A stretch of 64,000 bases of DNA from contig NZ_BGNG01000002.1 of assembly GCF_003203515.1 (NCBI RefSeq), forward strand, positions 434,001 to 498,000. The letters run 5' to 3'. The notes beneath the pieces are model-generated. The model worked only from the letters and a program-made list of their open reading frames with translations. It had not been told where the DNA came from and ran no database searches. Positions 50,005 through 58,594 of this stretch are shown piece after piece (the stretch's first letter is position 1; the number at the start of each line of letters is the position of its first letter). Both the position numbers and the translations under genes were made by a program. The DNA comes from Glaciecola sp. KUL10 (GTDB lineage Bacteria > Pseudomonadota > Gammaproteobacteria > Enterobacterales > Alteromonadaceae).

Positions 50005-51343
50005 GCTTAGGATCCTTTGATTTATTGAGATTAACTAGTTTCCCATTCAGCAGCGCGAAGTCAATCTTTCCCTCTTTTTCTAACAGGCCGTACGCTGGGG
50101 TATTTAAGAGTAAGGCACGGTTTGAGTGAAAAAAACGAGGGTTTATTAAAATGTCATAATCGCTATTATTGATTAATAAAAACTCGTCTCCCACAAAGTG
50201 TGAGTAGCCTTCATCAAGAAGAGAAAGGTAGCTGGCATTGTCTAAAACTAATTCTTCTCTTAATAAAAAGGGCGTTCCTGATTGATATCGATATCCGTTA
50301 GCGTTTAATTCTTCTAACCCTGCCATGACCGAAAGGTCACCAACGGATTCAATAACAAAGTCTGCTGAATGACGGCGAGTTTGAACGATGCTGACGTCGG
50401 CTTGATAGTTACTACAAAAATTTAGGTTTTTGATCAATAACGAGCAGATTTTCCTTGCTTGGTTAAATGGCAACTCCTTGTATCGCTCGATTGATGTTTC
50501 ATCATTTACATCAAGCACAGGGTTATGCTCACATTGTTTGATCACTTCGATCATACACTTAGTATTCAACGCACGTGCAATTTGCCGATTTGGGTCACGT
50601 TGGTGAGCACCTGATTCAATCAAAATCGTACTAATTCCCTTTCCTGCAATTTGATCCCCAAAGCACCGTGCTGAATGGGTATCATCATATTTCGCTATTT
50701 TACCTTCAATATGAGGTTCTGCTTTCTCTATTAATTTGCCAATCAGTTGCATAGCAAATAAACGACTTTTGTTTTCAGATTTTTGAGTATCAAACGCTGG
50801 CGCAAGAAAAGCCAATGTGGAGGGCATGCCACTCTCACCACATTGGTAGTATGCGCATTGGTCATGCAGATTTAGAGCGATATTAGGCTTTAACTTGTCG
50901 ACTAAAGACATTAATAATTGCCCTTCTGGCGATTGTTGCGCTAGGGCATCTCGGTTTATATCAATAGATTGCGCATTTTCCCGAGTGGAATTTGCTGCAC
51001 CATCAGGATTTAACATAGGAAGAATGTGAAAAGTCACCTTAGATTCAAACCCGCTTGGAAGCAGTGGACTTTGCTCTTCAACTAAGCTCATCAAGTCTAT
51101 GAGTGAAGCAGTTGCAGTTGCCTCATCACCATGCATCTGACTCCAAGCAAAAACGGAAATAGGACCATTTCCAACGGTAAATAAATGGATACTGCGTCTT
51201 TCAAAAGAGCTACCGGCAAGCTTGTGACTGATGTATTTTGCTGATTTGAAGCTATCAAGAATATCGGCGATGTCAGCGTATTTTAAGTGCCCTTGGTTCA
51301 GCTCTGGATATCGTATGTATTGCGTTAAACCAGAAAGTGACAT
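49997..51343 (-). CDS. M14-family zinc peptidase, MpaA-like
   Basis: Cytosolic zinc carboxypeptidase-fold enzyme of 448 aa without signal peptide. Metal ligands His71, Glu74 (MHGDEATA) and His160 (LNLHD); substrate-binding NPDG (112-115), Arg121 and NRD (130-132); catalytic Glu243 in LIESGAHQRDP. About 150 extra C-terminal residues form a second domain. Murein peptide amidase A, which splits L-Ala-D-Glu-mDAP, is in this fold; the placement between murQ and a muramoyl amidase suggests such a role, although a different amide substrate is possible. TAATG overlap with murQ. Confidence 0.82.
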   Translation of the reverse strand: MSLSGLTQYIRYPELNQGHLKYADIADILDSFKSAKYISHKLAGSSFERRSIHLFTVGNGPISVFAWSQMHGDEATATASLIDLMSLVEEQSPLLPSGFESKVTFHILPMLNPDGAANSTRENAQSIDINRDALAQQSPEGQLLMSLVDKLKPNIALNLHDQCAYYQCGESGMPSTLAFLAPAFDTQKSENKSRLFAMQLIGKLIEKAEPHIEGKIAKYDDTHSARCFGDQIAGKGISTILIESGAHQRDPNRQIARALNTKCMIEVIKQCEHNPVLDVNDETSIERYKELPFNQARKICSLLIKNLNFCSNYQADVSIVQTRRHSADFVIESVGDLSVMAGLEELNANGYRYQSGTPFLLREELVLDNASYLSLLDEGYSHFVGDEFLLINNSDYDILINPRFFHSNRALLLNTPAYGLLEKEGKIDFALLNGKLVNLNKSKDPKHD

Positions 51344-52308
51344 TACATGTCCTCTTTATTCCGTGCGTGTTGCTCGTTGATTGATGATACTGAATTTTGA
51401 GCCAATCTTAAGTAACCTTGGTTTTTGGCTAACAAATCTCTAGCGCTATCTACTTCAAGTCCGGTCAATATCATCAGAATCGCAAGTTTTGCGCTATTAT
51501 CTGCAAGTTGTAAATAATGACGAGCAAGTTCTGCGTCACATTGGGTCGCTTGCATGACAATACGAACTGCTCTAGCAATCAGTTTTTTGTTGCTCGCGTT
51601 TACATCGACCATGAGGTTCTCATAGGCTTTACCCATTTTAATCATCACGCTAGTACTGATCATGTTTAAAACCAACTTTTGAGCGGTGCCTGACTTCATT
51701 CGAGTAGATCCCGTTAAACACTCTGGGCCCACGTTGATGCAAATACCAATGTCAGCTACCTTAAGCAGCGGAGTTTGTGGATTACAGACAAGACAAGCTG
51801 TCGAGCACGATAATGAATTCGCATAAGTCAATGCGCCGATCACATATGGTGTTCGGCCACTTGCGGCGATGCCTAATACGAAATCATTTTGATTTAACTT
51901 GAGCTTTGATAAGTCTTCTTGTCCCGCCTTTTCATTATCTTCAGCTCCTTCGACTGCATCGGTAATTGCCTTGTTTCCTCCTGCTATTACACCGATAAAC
52001 ACGCCATCTGGAACACTAAACGTTGGACGACATTCGACAGCATCTAAAATACCTAACCGTCCACTTGTGCCTGCACCTATATAGATTACCCTTCCGCCAT
52101 TTTTTAGTGCTTTGAGAGCGGCTTGTGCTGCAATGCTAATAGCGTTTATGTTTTGTTTGACCGCATGCGCAACGACGCTGTCTTCGTGGTTTATTTTTTC
52201 AAGAATCTGAGGGAGTTCAAGCAGATCAATATCCATTGTATTTGGATTTCTACTCTCTGAAACAATGGCATCCAATTGTGCAAGTATTGCGTTTTGTTCT
52301 TCGTTCAT
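51343..52308 (-). CDS. murQ: N-acetylmuramic acid 6-phosphate etherase
   Basis: Cleaves the lactyl ether of MurNAc-6-phosphate to give GlcNAc-6-phosphate and D-lactate. 321 aa, SIS fold. Motifs: GGRVIYIGAGTSGRLGILDAVECRPTFSVP, GVIAGG, AASGRTPYVIGAL and GPECLTGSTRMKSGTAQKLVLNMIST, with the C-terminal helical tail. It overlaps the symporter gene by four bases (ATGA) and the M14 peptidase by one, so all three are translationally coupled. This anchors the cluster as MurNAc catabolism. Confidence 0.97.
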   Translation of the reverse strand: MNEEQNAILAQLDAIVSESRNPNTMDIDLLELPQILEKINHEDSVVAHAVKQNINAISIAAQAALKALKNGGRVIYIGAGTSGRLGILDAVECRPTFSVPDGVFIGVIAGGNKAITDAVEGAEDNEKAGQEDLSKLKLNQNDFVLGIAASGRTPYVIGALTYANSLSCSTACLVCNPQTPLLKVADIGICINVGPECLTGSTRMKSGTAQKLVLNMISTSVMIKMGKAYENLMVDVNASNKKLIARAVRIVMQATQCDAELARHYLQLADNSAKLAILMILTGLEVDSARDLLAKNQGYLRLAQNSVSSINEQHARNKEDM

Positions 52309-53882
52309 GAAGCGCTCTCCCAGTCTTTATTGAATACAGACTGCTTTCCGATCATACATACTGTGAAAGATAGCGATGTTCCTACAATTAGCTGATAACC
52401 AAAGCCTAAACTGAAATGAAGTGATTCGGGTAATAATGCTTGCATAACGTATGGTTGCATCATAGCGGTGCTGCCAAAGCCGACCAAAAGCGCAGCGAGT
52501 ATTGAATTAGCTGAACCTCGTTGAGTAAACAATGCAGTGAAATAAACACCAAGTAGGCCACTGTAAGAAAATACCATGACACTTAATGCGAACGCGAGCA
52601 ATGGCATATCAGAATGTTGTTGCCAATAATAACAAAGCGCTGCCATAAGGCTTAAGGCAATCGCAACAAGGGCCATTGATATTTGCCCTGCTCTAACCAA
52701 ATAAGCTTGTGTGAAGGTTCCTCGCCGAGATGACAAGTTGCGATAAATATCTTGAACGGCAACAGAGGACATAGAGTTAAGTCCAGAATTAAGCGTCGAT
52801 AGAGCAGCTGCGATTATGCCGATTGTCACTACTGCTTTTGCTCCATTAGGCAGGTCGGTGAGTACGTAGTACATGAATATGGTCACAGTTTCTCCGACAA
52901 ATACAGGCGTGGGTTCTCCATTATCTGCCTGCATCATTAAATCTGGGCGTTGATAGTAAATGTAAAGAAGCATACCTATGAAGACAAATAGCAATACCAC
53001 TGGGATGCCCATTAAAACTGAACTTGCCAGCGCTTTAGTAGCCTGTCGAGCATTTTTACACGTTAACATTCTTTGTGAAACGTCTTGATCCATGCCAAAT
53101 GCAGCGATGTTGAGCAAAACAAAACCGGTTATAATTGACCAAAATGTAAATACACCGCTTGGTCCAAAATCAAGCGAAAAATCAAAAAAGGTAAGTTTAG
53201 ATAGATCACCGTTTGATGGCGTGTTAAGTGCGTGATAAACCGTTGACAAATCGGTCGGAATACTCGTGATTAGAAAATACAAAACTAGACTTGCCGCGCC
53301 AATATAAACTGCACATTGGATAACATCAGAATAAATTACCGTTTTAATGCCGCCCACCACGGTATAAGCAAAACCAATTGAAGCAATTAACAAGATAGAC
53401 GATAGTACTGAAAAAGATTCGATGTCTCCAAATAATATCATTGAGACGGCGATCGCAGCCATATACAAACGGGCTCCACTGGCAAACAACCGACCGATGA
53501 GGTAAACCGTACTTGCTTGATATTTTGCTCGCTCACCAAAGCGCTTAGCCAGCAGTTCGTAGACCGTAAATACCCTATGTTGATAAAATTTTGGTAAAAG
53601 GTATGCTGCGACAAATACGGCAGCTATTAAACCAGCTAAATTAGTCGCAATGTAGGTTAGGTTTCCGCGGTAGCCCTGATCAGGGCCGCCTAAAAAGGTT
53701 GCTGCAGACTGTGAGGTCGCGAGCACACTTATTGCGACCACCCAAAAGGGCATATTTTTAGCGCCTAAAAAGTACTCTTCGCTAGTATTACTTTTAGCAT
53801 TTAAGAACCAACCGCTGCCTAAGAGCAGTAAACCATATGCTGCAAAAATTGCCCAATCTAAGGCCGAGAACTGATCAATCAT
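52305..53882 (-). CDS. Sodium:solute symporter, candidate MurNAc transporter
   Basis: SSS-family (SLC5-like) transporter, 525 aa with about 13-14 helices. Seen: EYFLGAKNMPFWVVAISVLATSQSAATFLGGPDQGY, FYQHRVFTVYELLAKRFG, YTVVGGIKTVIYSDVIQCAVYIG, AAFGMDQDVSQRMLTCKNARQATKAL and IIAAALSTLNSGLNSMSSVAVQDIYR (sodium site 2). It heads the operon with murQ, so MurNAc, anhydroMurNAc or a small muropeptide is the inferred substrate. A comparable transporter-kinase-MurQ set (murTKQ) is known in Tannerella forsythia. Ribosome site AAGGA is unusually far (about 12 bases) from the ATG. Confidence 0.9.
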   Translation of the reverse strand: MIDQFSALDWAIFAAYGLLLLGSGWFLNAKSNTSEEYFLGAKNMPFWVVAISVLATSQSAATFLGGPDQGYRGNLTYIATNLAGLIAAVFVAAYLLPKFYQHRVFTVYELLAKRFGERAKYQASTVYLIGRLFASGARLYMAAIAVSMILFGDIESFSVLSSILLIASIGFAYTVVGGIKTVIYSDVIQCAVYIGAASLVLYFLITSIPTDLSTVYHALNTPSNGDLSKLTFFDFSLDFGPSGVFTFWSIITGFVLLNIAAFGMDQDVSQRMLTCKNARQATKALASSVLMGIPVVLLFVFIGMLLYIYYQRPDLMMQADNGEPTPVFVGETVTIFMYYVLTDLPNGAKAVVTIGIIAAALSTLNSGLNSMSSVAVQDIYRNLSSRRGTFTQAYLVRAGQISMALVAIALSLMAALCYYWQQHSDMPLLAFALSVMVFSYSGLLGVYFTALFTQRGSANSILAALLVGFGSTAMMQPYVMQALLPESLHFSLGFGYQLIVGTSLSFTVCMIGKQSVFNKDWESAS

Positions 53883-54053
53883 ATCAGCTGGATATCCTTT
53901 GTATTCTTATTGTTCTTTTTAACGTGCTTTAGCGAAGTAAGCTGCTTTGCTAGGAAGCTCATATTGAGTATAACCACAAAATAACAAATAATCAGGATGA
54001 AAATAGAGAGAGAGTGCTTTAATATTCGATGCATTAACATATGGAGCAAAACC
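53883..54053. promoter_or_regulatory. Divergent control region of the muropeptide island
   Basis: The 171 bases between the symporter and alanine racemase starts must carry both promoters. The region is AT-rich with runs such as TTCTTATTGTTCTTTTT. I see no clear palindrome and no regulator gene (MurR or other) in the window, so control is by an unlinked factor or unknown. Confidence 0.5.
54043..54046 (+). promoter_or_regulatory. alr: Shine-Dalgarno that fixes a TTG start for alr
   Basis: GGAG seven bases before TTG 54054, which opens the frame just ahead of the conserved PRKTRAVIDL. The earlier ATG at 53997 would add 19 residues with no family match. Confidence 0.65.
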
Positions 54054-55148
54054 TTGCCTAGAAAGACGCGTGCTGTAATTGATTTATGCGCACTACTACA
54101 CAACTATGATGCAATGTCATCACTAGCGCCCGATAGTCAGCAAGTCGTGGTTATTAAAGCCGACGCCTATGGGAATGGGGCAGTAAAAGTTGCTCAGACA
54201 CTCGCATCTCAAGTGAGCATGTTCGCTGTCGCGTTTCTAGATGAGGTTTACGAACTCAGGCAAGCTGGGATCACACAAGAAATCTTAGTACTTCAAGGTC
54301 CATACGATAAGAGTGAATGCTTACTTACAGATGAGCTCAATGTTGTTTGGATGCTACACAACCACTCACAAGTGAGTATGGTTCATCATGCGATACAAGA
54401 AGCGCATATTATAAAGTGTAATCACTGGTTGAAATTTGATACGGGGATGCATCGTTTGGGTTTGATGCCGAAAGAATTCAACGAGTATCAGCGTGATTTT
54501 CCATTGCTTTTTAACGAGCGCACTGTGATTGCTACTCATCTATCAGCTGCTGATGAGCCAGCTAAAGATAGTTGTAGTGTACAGTTAGCACGTTTTTCAA
54601 CTATGCTTGCATCTACCAGCTATAAGCTTTCGATTGCCAATTCTGCGGCAAACATTCATCTTGATAAAGCAAGAAAGCATTGGAACAGGATGGGTATTTC
54701 GTTGTTTGGAAGCAGCCCGTTTGAGGGAAATGAAATCAAACCTGATTTAAAGCCTGTCATGCGACTACTTTCACAAGTTATTGCTATTCGAGAAATCGAG
54801 GTTGGGGAGTCTGTAGGCTATGGTGATACTTGGGTAGCAAAGCGCGCGACATCAATAGCAACTGTTGCGATAGGATATGCAGACGGTTACCCTAGACATG
54901 CTCCAATTGGAACGCCTGCATTGTTTAATGGTCAACGCGCTGGCTTGGTTGGAAGAGTATCAATGGATATGCTGACATTTGATGTCACAGATATAAAGGA
55001 TATTACCTTGGGAATGGAAGTTGAGTTATGGGGAAAAAATCTGGCAATAAATGAAATTGCAAGCCACGTTGGCACCATTGGCTACGAGCTAATGACCCGC
55101 ATTTCAAAGCGTGTTCCACGCGTCTACATTGGGGAATGTCGTGAGTGA
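54054..55148 (+). CDS. alr: Alanine racemase
   Basis: PLP-dependent racemase interconverting L- and D-alanine, 364 aa. Lys35 in VVVIKADAYGNGA binds PLP; LKFDTGMHRLG, HLSAADEP, NSAANIH, ESVGYGDTW, ATVAIGYADGYPR and GLVGRVSMDML complete the family pattern, including the C-terminal domain Tyr/Met-Asp site. In this operon a catabolic role is likely: turning D-Ala released from stem peptides into L-Ala. Whether a second, biosynthetic alr exists elsewhere cannot be seen. TTG start with GGAG; overlaps the next gene by eight bases. Confidence 0.94.
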   Translation: MPRKTRAVIDLCALLHNYDAMSSLAPDSQQVVVIKADAYGNGAVKVAQTLASQVSMFAVAFLDEVYELRQAGITQEILVLQGPYDKSECLLTDELNVVWMLHNHSQVSMVHHAIQEAHIIKCNHWLKFDTGMHRLGLMPKEFNEYQRDFPLLFNERTVIATHLSAADEPAKDSCSVQLARFSTMLASTSYKLSIANSAANIHLDKARKHWNRMGISLFGSSPFEGNEIKPDLKPVMRLLSQVIAIREIEVGESVGYGDTWVAKRATSIATVAIGYADGYPRHAPIGTPALFNGQRAGLVGRVSMDMLTFDVTDIKDITLGMEVELWGKNLAINEIASHVGTIGYELMTRISKRVPRVYIGECRE

Positions 55149-56076
55149 GCTAATTGTCGCAATTGATGGTGGTGGTACCAAATGTAACGCGACTATCTAC
55201 GATTTTTCAGGGCAGGCGTTAGCTTCTGCAACATCTGGGTCAGCAAATGTATTTTCAGACTTTAAACAAGCATGTCATTCAATTATTGATGCCTCAACTC
55301 AATGTATTAATCAACTCAACCTTCGTTCATCATATGATTTACGCGATCTAGTCCTAAGCGCTGGCTGCGCTGGTGCGGGCATCGAAGAGTCCACAAAAGC
55401 CTTTGCCGAGTGGCAGTCACCTTTCAGGCATAAAGTATTAACAAGCGATTTGCACATAAGTGCTTTGTCTGCAAATAACGGAGAAAACTGTTCCTTGGTT
55501 ATTCTTGGAACGGGCTCTTCTTTTGCCGTGTTAAGGGAAGGTGAATGCAGGCAATATGGAGGGCATGGATTTCTCCTCGGTGATGAAGCCAGTGGTGCCC
55601 ATTTAGGGAAACGTGCTTTGCAAGTTTGTCTAGCCTATTTTGATGCTACTGGCGGAAATACGCATAGTAGTAATAATGATTCTATATTGGTCAACGATAC
55701 AACTGAATTTGTTCACCAAATAACACAAACACATGATGTTAAAAGCAGTGCTCAGATCGTTCAGCGATATGCAAAAGCGGCACCGGCTAGGTTTGCTGAA
55801 ATAACGCCATTGATATTTGCGTTGGCAAACCAACAAAACAAGGTAGCCTTGTCCCTAATAGACGAAGCCTGCGAATATATTCTGACTATGCTGCAAAGCA
55901 AGCGGTCAGACGCAAGTGAGCCGTGCTTTGTGGTAGGAGGTTTGAGCAGCTCTTATCTTCCATATTTGCGAAGTAAGTCTGACCTACCACTTCTAACTTC
56001 GTCAAATCCTGCTGAGTATGGCGCTTACTTATATGCTTATAAAAACCTAAAGGAATCACATAATGCTTACGGTTGA
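55141..56076 (+). CDS. BadF-family amino-sugar kinase, candidate MurNAc kinase
   Basis: ASKHA-fold kinase of the BadF/BadG/BcrA/BcrD family, 311 aa, which includes eukaryotic-type GlcNAc kinase and clostridial MurK. N-terminal phosphate loop VAIDGGGTKCNATIYD, second loop ILGTGSSFAVLREGECRQYGGHGFLLGDEASGAHLGKRAL, and a late FVVGGLSSSYLP adenosine motif. Inferred job: phosphorylate imported MurNAc and/or GlcNAc at C6 to feed MurQ. Start GTG 55141 with GGGGA five bases upstream, overlapping the alr stop. Confidence 0.9.
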   Translation: MSELIVAIDGGGTKCNATIYDFSGQALASATSGSANVFSDFKQACHSIIDASTQCINQLNLRSSYDLRDLVLSAGCAGAGIEESTKAFAEWQSPFRHKVLTSDLHISALSANNGENCSLVILGTGSSFAVLREGECRQYGGHGFLLGDEASGAHLGKRALQVCLAYFDATGGNTHSSNNDSILVNDTTEFVHQITQTHDVKSSAQIVQRYAKAAPARFAEITPLIFALANQQNKVALSLIDEACEYILTMLQSKRSDASEPCFVVGGLSSSYLPYLRSKSDLPLLTSSNPAEYGAYLYAYKNLKESHNAYG

Positions 56077-57355
56077 ACAGCTCCAGAGCCTGTTTGCTGA
56101 TTGGTTTGCGAATAGTATTGAAGCAATTGTGAGTCCGGATTTTTATATTCAAATTGGCATTATTGCCAGTATCTATTTGAGTGCGTTTTTAGTTGCGAAG
56201 CGGATCAATGCAAGTATTGGTATAACGCCGCAGAGTCTATCGCCTAGTATTCATCCGTTAAAATGCTTGTTGTATCGAGTGGGTAGTATTTTATTTCCTT
56301 TTTTGGCAATAGTATTCTTGCGTTTATCGGTAGGGATTAGCAATGGTTTTGAGTATTCAGCCTATTTGTTAAATATAGCGATGGTGCTTGCGCTGCTGAT
56401 GTTCTTCAACTCGCTAATTAAGGTTTTCGTTACCAATCATATAGTGGCCACCTATTTTAGGTGGGTTGGCCTCCCCATCTTATTTTTGCACCTTACCGGA
56501 AAGTTAGTCGTTGTAATCAGCGCACTAGAATCGATATCAATTAACGTAGGCAACATCGAAGTGTCGGCTTATGGTTTTGCAAGGGTGCTGGTATTTGGTT
56601 CGCTTTTATTTTGGTTGGGGAGAGCCTCCAATACCTTTGGTAAAGATATTATTCGCAAACAAGTGTCTTTGGATATCAGAACGAGAGAAGTCTTTACAAA
56701 ATTATTCGAAGTAGGCTTGTTCTGTATTATTAGCTTGCTAATACTCAATGTCATGGGAATCAACTTAACTGCTCTGGCTGTATTTGGTGGTGCGGTAGGT
56801 GTAGGTTTGGGTCTTGGCCTTCAAACGATAGCTTCAAACTTCATATCCGGGATCATTATATTACTCGACCGGTCTTTAACAGTCGGCGATTACGTTGAAT
56901 TAGATGACGGTCCAAAAGGGTTTGTGCGCGAATTTAGAATGCGCTATACCGTTTTGGAGACGTACGATGGTAAAGATATTGTTGTACCTAATGAACGCTT
57001 TATTTCTAACTTGTTTGTCAATTGGACGCATAAAGACCCAAAACAACGATATCGCGTTGATTTTGCGGTACCTTATTCAACCGATGTTCGTGCGATCGTT
57101 GAAGTAATAAAGGCAGCTGTCGCAGAACATCCTCAAGTACTTTCTGGAGATGAATTACCTATCGAGGATCGACCAGATTGCGAAATAGACAGCTTTGGTG
57201 ATTCTGGTATCAATCTGTTCGTTGAATTCTGGATGATGGGAATTGATGATGGAAAAAATAGAGTCGGTGGCGATTTACTGTTAATCATTTTTGAAACCTT
57301 GCGAGAACAAGGTATTGAGATGCCATTTCCACAACGTGAGGTTAGAATTCTTTAG
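56063..57355 (+). CDS. MscS-family mechanosensitive channel
   Basis: Inner-membrane channel of 430 aa: about five hydrophobic helices, the pore helix AVFGGAVGVGLGLGLQTIASNFISGIIILLDRSLTVGDYVEL, then the cytosolic beta and alpha/beta domains (VVPNERFISNLFVNWTH, RYRVDFAVPYSTDV). It overlaps the kinase gene by 14 bases with its own AAGGA eight bases before ATG 56063, so it is part of the same operon. In a catabolic operon it might protect against osmotic load from imported solutes. The stop overlaps the convergent epimerase stop by four bases. Confidence 0.93.
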   Translation: MLTVEQLQSLFADWFANSIEAIVSPDFYIQIGIIASIYLSAFLVAKRINASIGITPQSLSPSIHPLKCLLYRVGSILFPFLAIVFLRLSVGISNGFEYSAYLLNIAMVLALLMFFNSLIKVFVTNHIVATYFRWVGLPILFLHLTGKLVVVISALESISINVGNIEVSAYGFARVLVFGSLLFWLGRASNTFGKDIIRKQVSLDIRTREVFTKLFEVGLFCIISLLILNVMGINLTALAVFGGAVGVGLGLGLQTIASNFISGIIILLDRSLTVGDYVELDDGPKGFVREFRMRYTVLETYDGKDIVVPNERFISNLFVNWTHKDPKQRYRVDFAVPYSTDVRAIVEVIKAAVAEHPQVLSGDELPIEDRPDCEIDSFGDSGINLFVEFWMMGIDDGKNRVGGDLLLIIFETLREQGIEMPFPQREVRIL

Positions 57356-58458
57356 CATCGATTTGGGCTTAATGTGGGTATTTTGCTAATTCCCAAGCCC
57401 GGCGTTTTGTTAAGGTAAACCTTTGATTTTTCAAAACGTGTGCCTTGGTCGATAGGGTTGTATTGTCCAAGCGTTGGGCCGTCTAAGTCAACATATTTGA
57501 ATTGAACAGGAAAGGCAGCTGCAACATGCGCTGCCGCTGCAACACCAATTGCGCCCTCGAGCATACACCCCATCATACAAGGTATGAGGCGTTGCTCACC
57601 TAACTGGCCTATTTTTATTGCTTCTGAAATTCCTGCACTCTTCACGAGTTTCACATTGATCTGATTGGCGATGCCCTTATCTAAAAGGTAAGTTGCCTGC
57701 TTTAAGTTAAAGCACGTTTCATCCACCATCAAAGGAGTCGTGATTGCTTCCTTAATGGCTAATAATCCCTTTAAATCATTGTGTTTTACTGGCTGCTCAA
57801 GGGCTTTAAAAACCATACCAGCGCTTTCCAATTGTCTCATAATGTAAAGCGTTTGCTCGGTAGTCCAACCTTGATTCGCATCAATCATCAGTTCAGTTTT
57901 TTGTCTAAGCGTGGCAACAAAATGAAATATTTTAGTGAGTCTAGATTGGTCAGCCGCAGGCTCCGTTCCGCACTTGAGCTTCATAAGTCGATAGCCTTTA
58001 GCTATCGCTTTTTCGATATCTGCAATCATATCAAATACAGGGTTAGCACTGATCGTAATTCCCGTTTGAATCTCTTCTAAGGATCCTCCTAGTGCTTTTG
58101 ATAAGGGTAGGTTGAGTTGTTTTGACCATAAATCGTATAATGCAATCTCTATTGCTGATTTAGCATTATTAGCTTTTTCAGTACTTGCTTGAACGCGTTT
58201 GGTATTCTCTCTTATTTCAGTGATGTCGCACCCTTTAATTGCTGGAAAGACAAATTGTTCAATCATTTGGCTTGTTAGCTTGTGATCGCAACCTGTGATG
58301 TGAGGGGTAGAAGGCGTCGAACCAATACCAAATAAAGGGCCATCGGTTTCTAGAATAACAATCAAGTCATCTATTTCATTAACGGTCCTTATTGCAGTTT
58401 TGAACGGGGTTGTAAGTGGTACTTTGATCCTGCCTAACCTAAGCCCTGTTATTTTCAT
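57352..58458 (-). CDS. L-Ala-D/L-Glu epimerase (enolase superfamily)
   Basis: Dipeptide epimerase of the muconate-lactonizing/enolase superfamily, 368 aa. N-terminal capping domain with TTPFKTAIRTVNEIDDLIV; barrel residues Lys160-x-Lys162 (LMKLKCG), Asp193 (MIDANQGW), Glu221 (ALEQPV), Asp246 (MVDETC), Lys270 (INVKLVKSAG) and a substrate-specificity loop CMMGCMLEGAIG. Epimerises L-Ala-D-Glu from murein tripeptide to L-Ala-L-Glu so that dipeptidases can use it (YcjG role). Start at ATG 58458 with an uncertain ribosome site; a TTG three codons earlier is possible. Completes the muropeptide pathway. Confidence 0.9.
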   Translation of the reverse strand: MKITGLRLGRIKVPLTTPFKTAIRTVNEIDDLIVILETDGPLFGIGSTPSTPHITGCDHKLTSQMIEQFVFPAIKGCDITEIRENTKRVQASTEKANNAKSAIEIALYDLWSKQLNLPLSKALGGSLEEIQTGITISANPVFDMIADIEKAIAKGYRLMKLKCGTEPAADQSRLTKIFHFVATLRQKTELMIDANQGWTTEQTLYIMRQLESAGMVFKALEQPVKHNDLKGLLAIKEAITTPLMVDETCFNLKQATYLLDKGIANQINVKLVKSAGISEAIKIGQLGEQRLIPCMMGCMLEGAIGVAAAAHVAAAFPVQFKYVDLDGPTLGQYNPIDQGTRFEKSKVYLNKTPGLGISKIPTLSPNRC

Positions 58459-58543
58459 TGATGCCAACTCATTTATCAGATTTGTCTTTACGCCATTGTT
58501 TATTGTATCGGTTGGGCATGAGTAACATTGAACGCTTAGGTAA

Positions 58544-58571
58544 AAAAACGAGGCTTATAGCCTCGTTTTTG
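58544..58571 (-). terminator. Terminator between binding protein and epimerase genes
   Basis: Perfect 11-base stem AAAAACGAGGC / GCCTCGTTTTT with loop TTATA. Read leftwards it ends in seven T, so it closes the binding-protein transcript before the epimerase promoter. Confidence 0.93.
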
Positions 58572-58594
58572 ATAAAACTGTGAAGATTAACGTT

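Noticed and set aside
53879..54103. 74-aa leftward frame with a hydrophobic stretch whose stop overlaps the symporter start
   Set aside because: It overlaps the alr coding start on the other strand, has no ribosome site of note and no family pattern; the overlap with the symporter ATG looks accidental.
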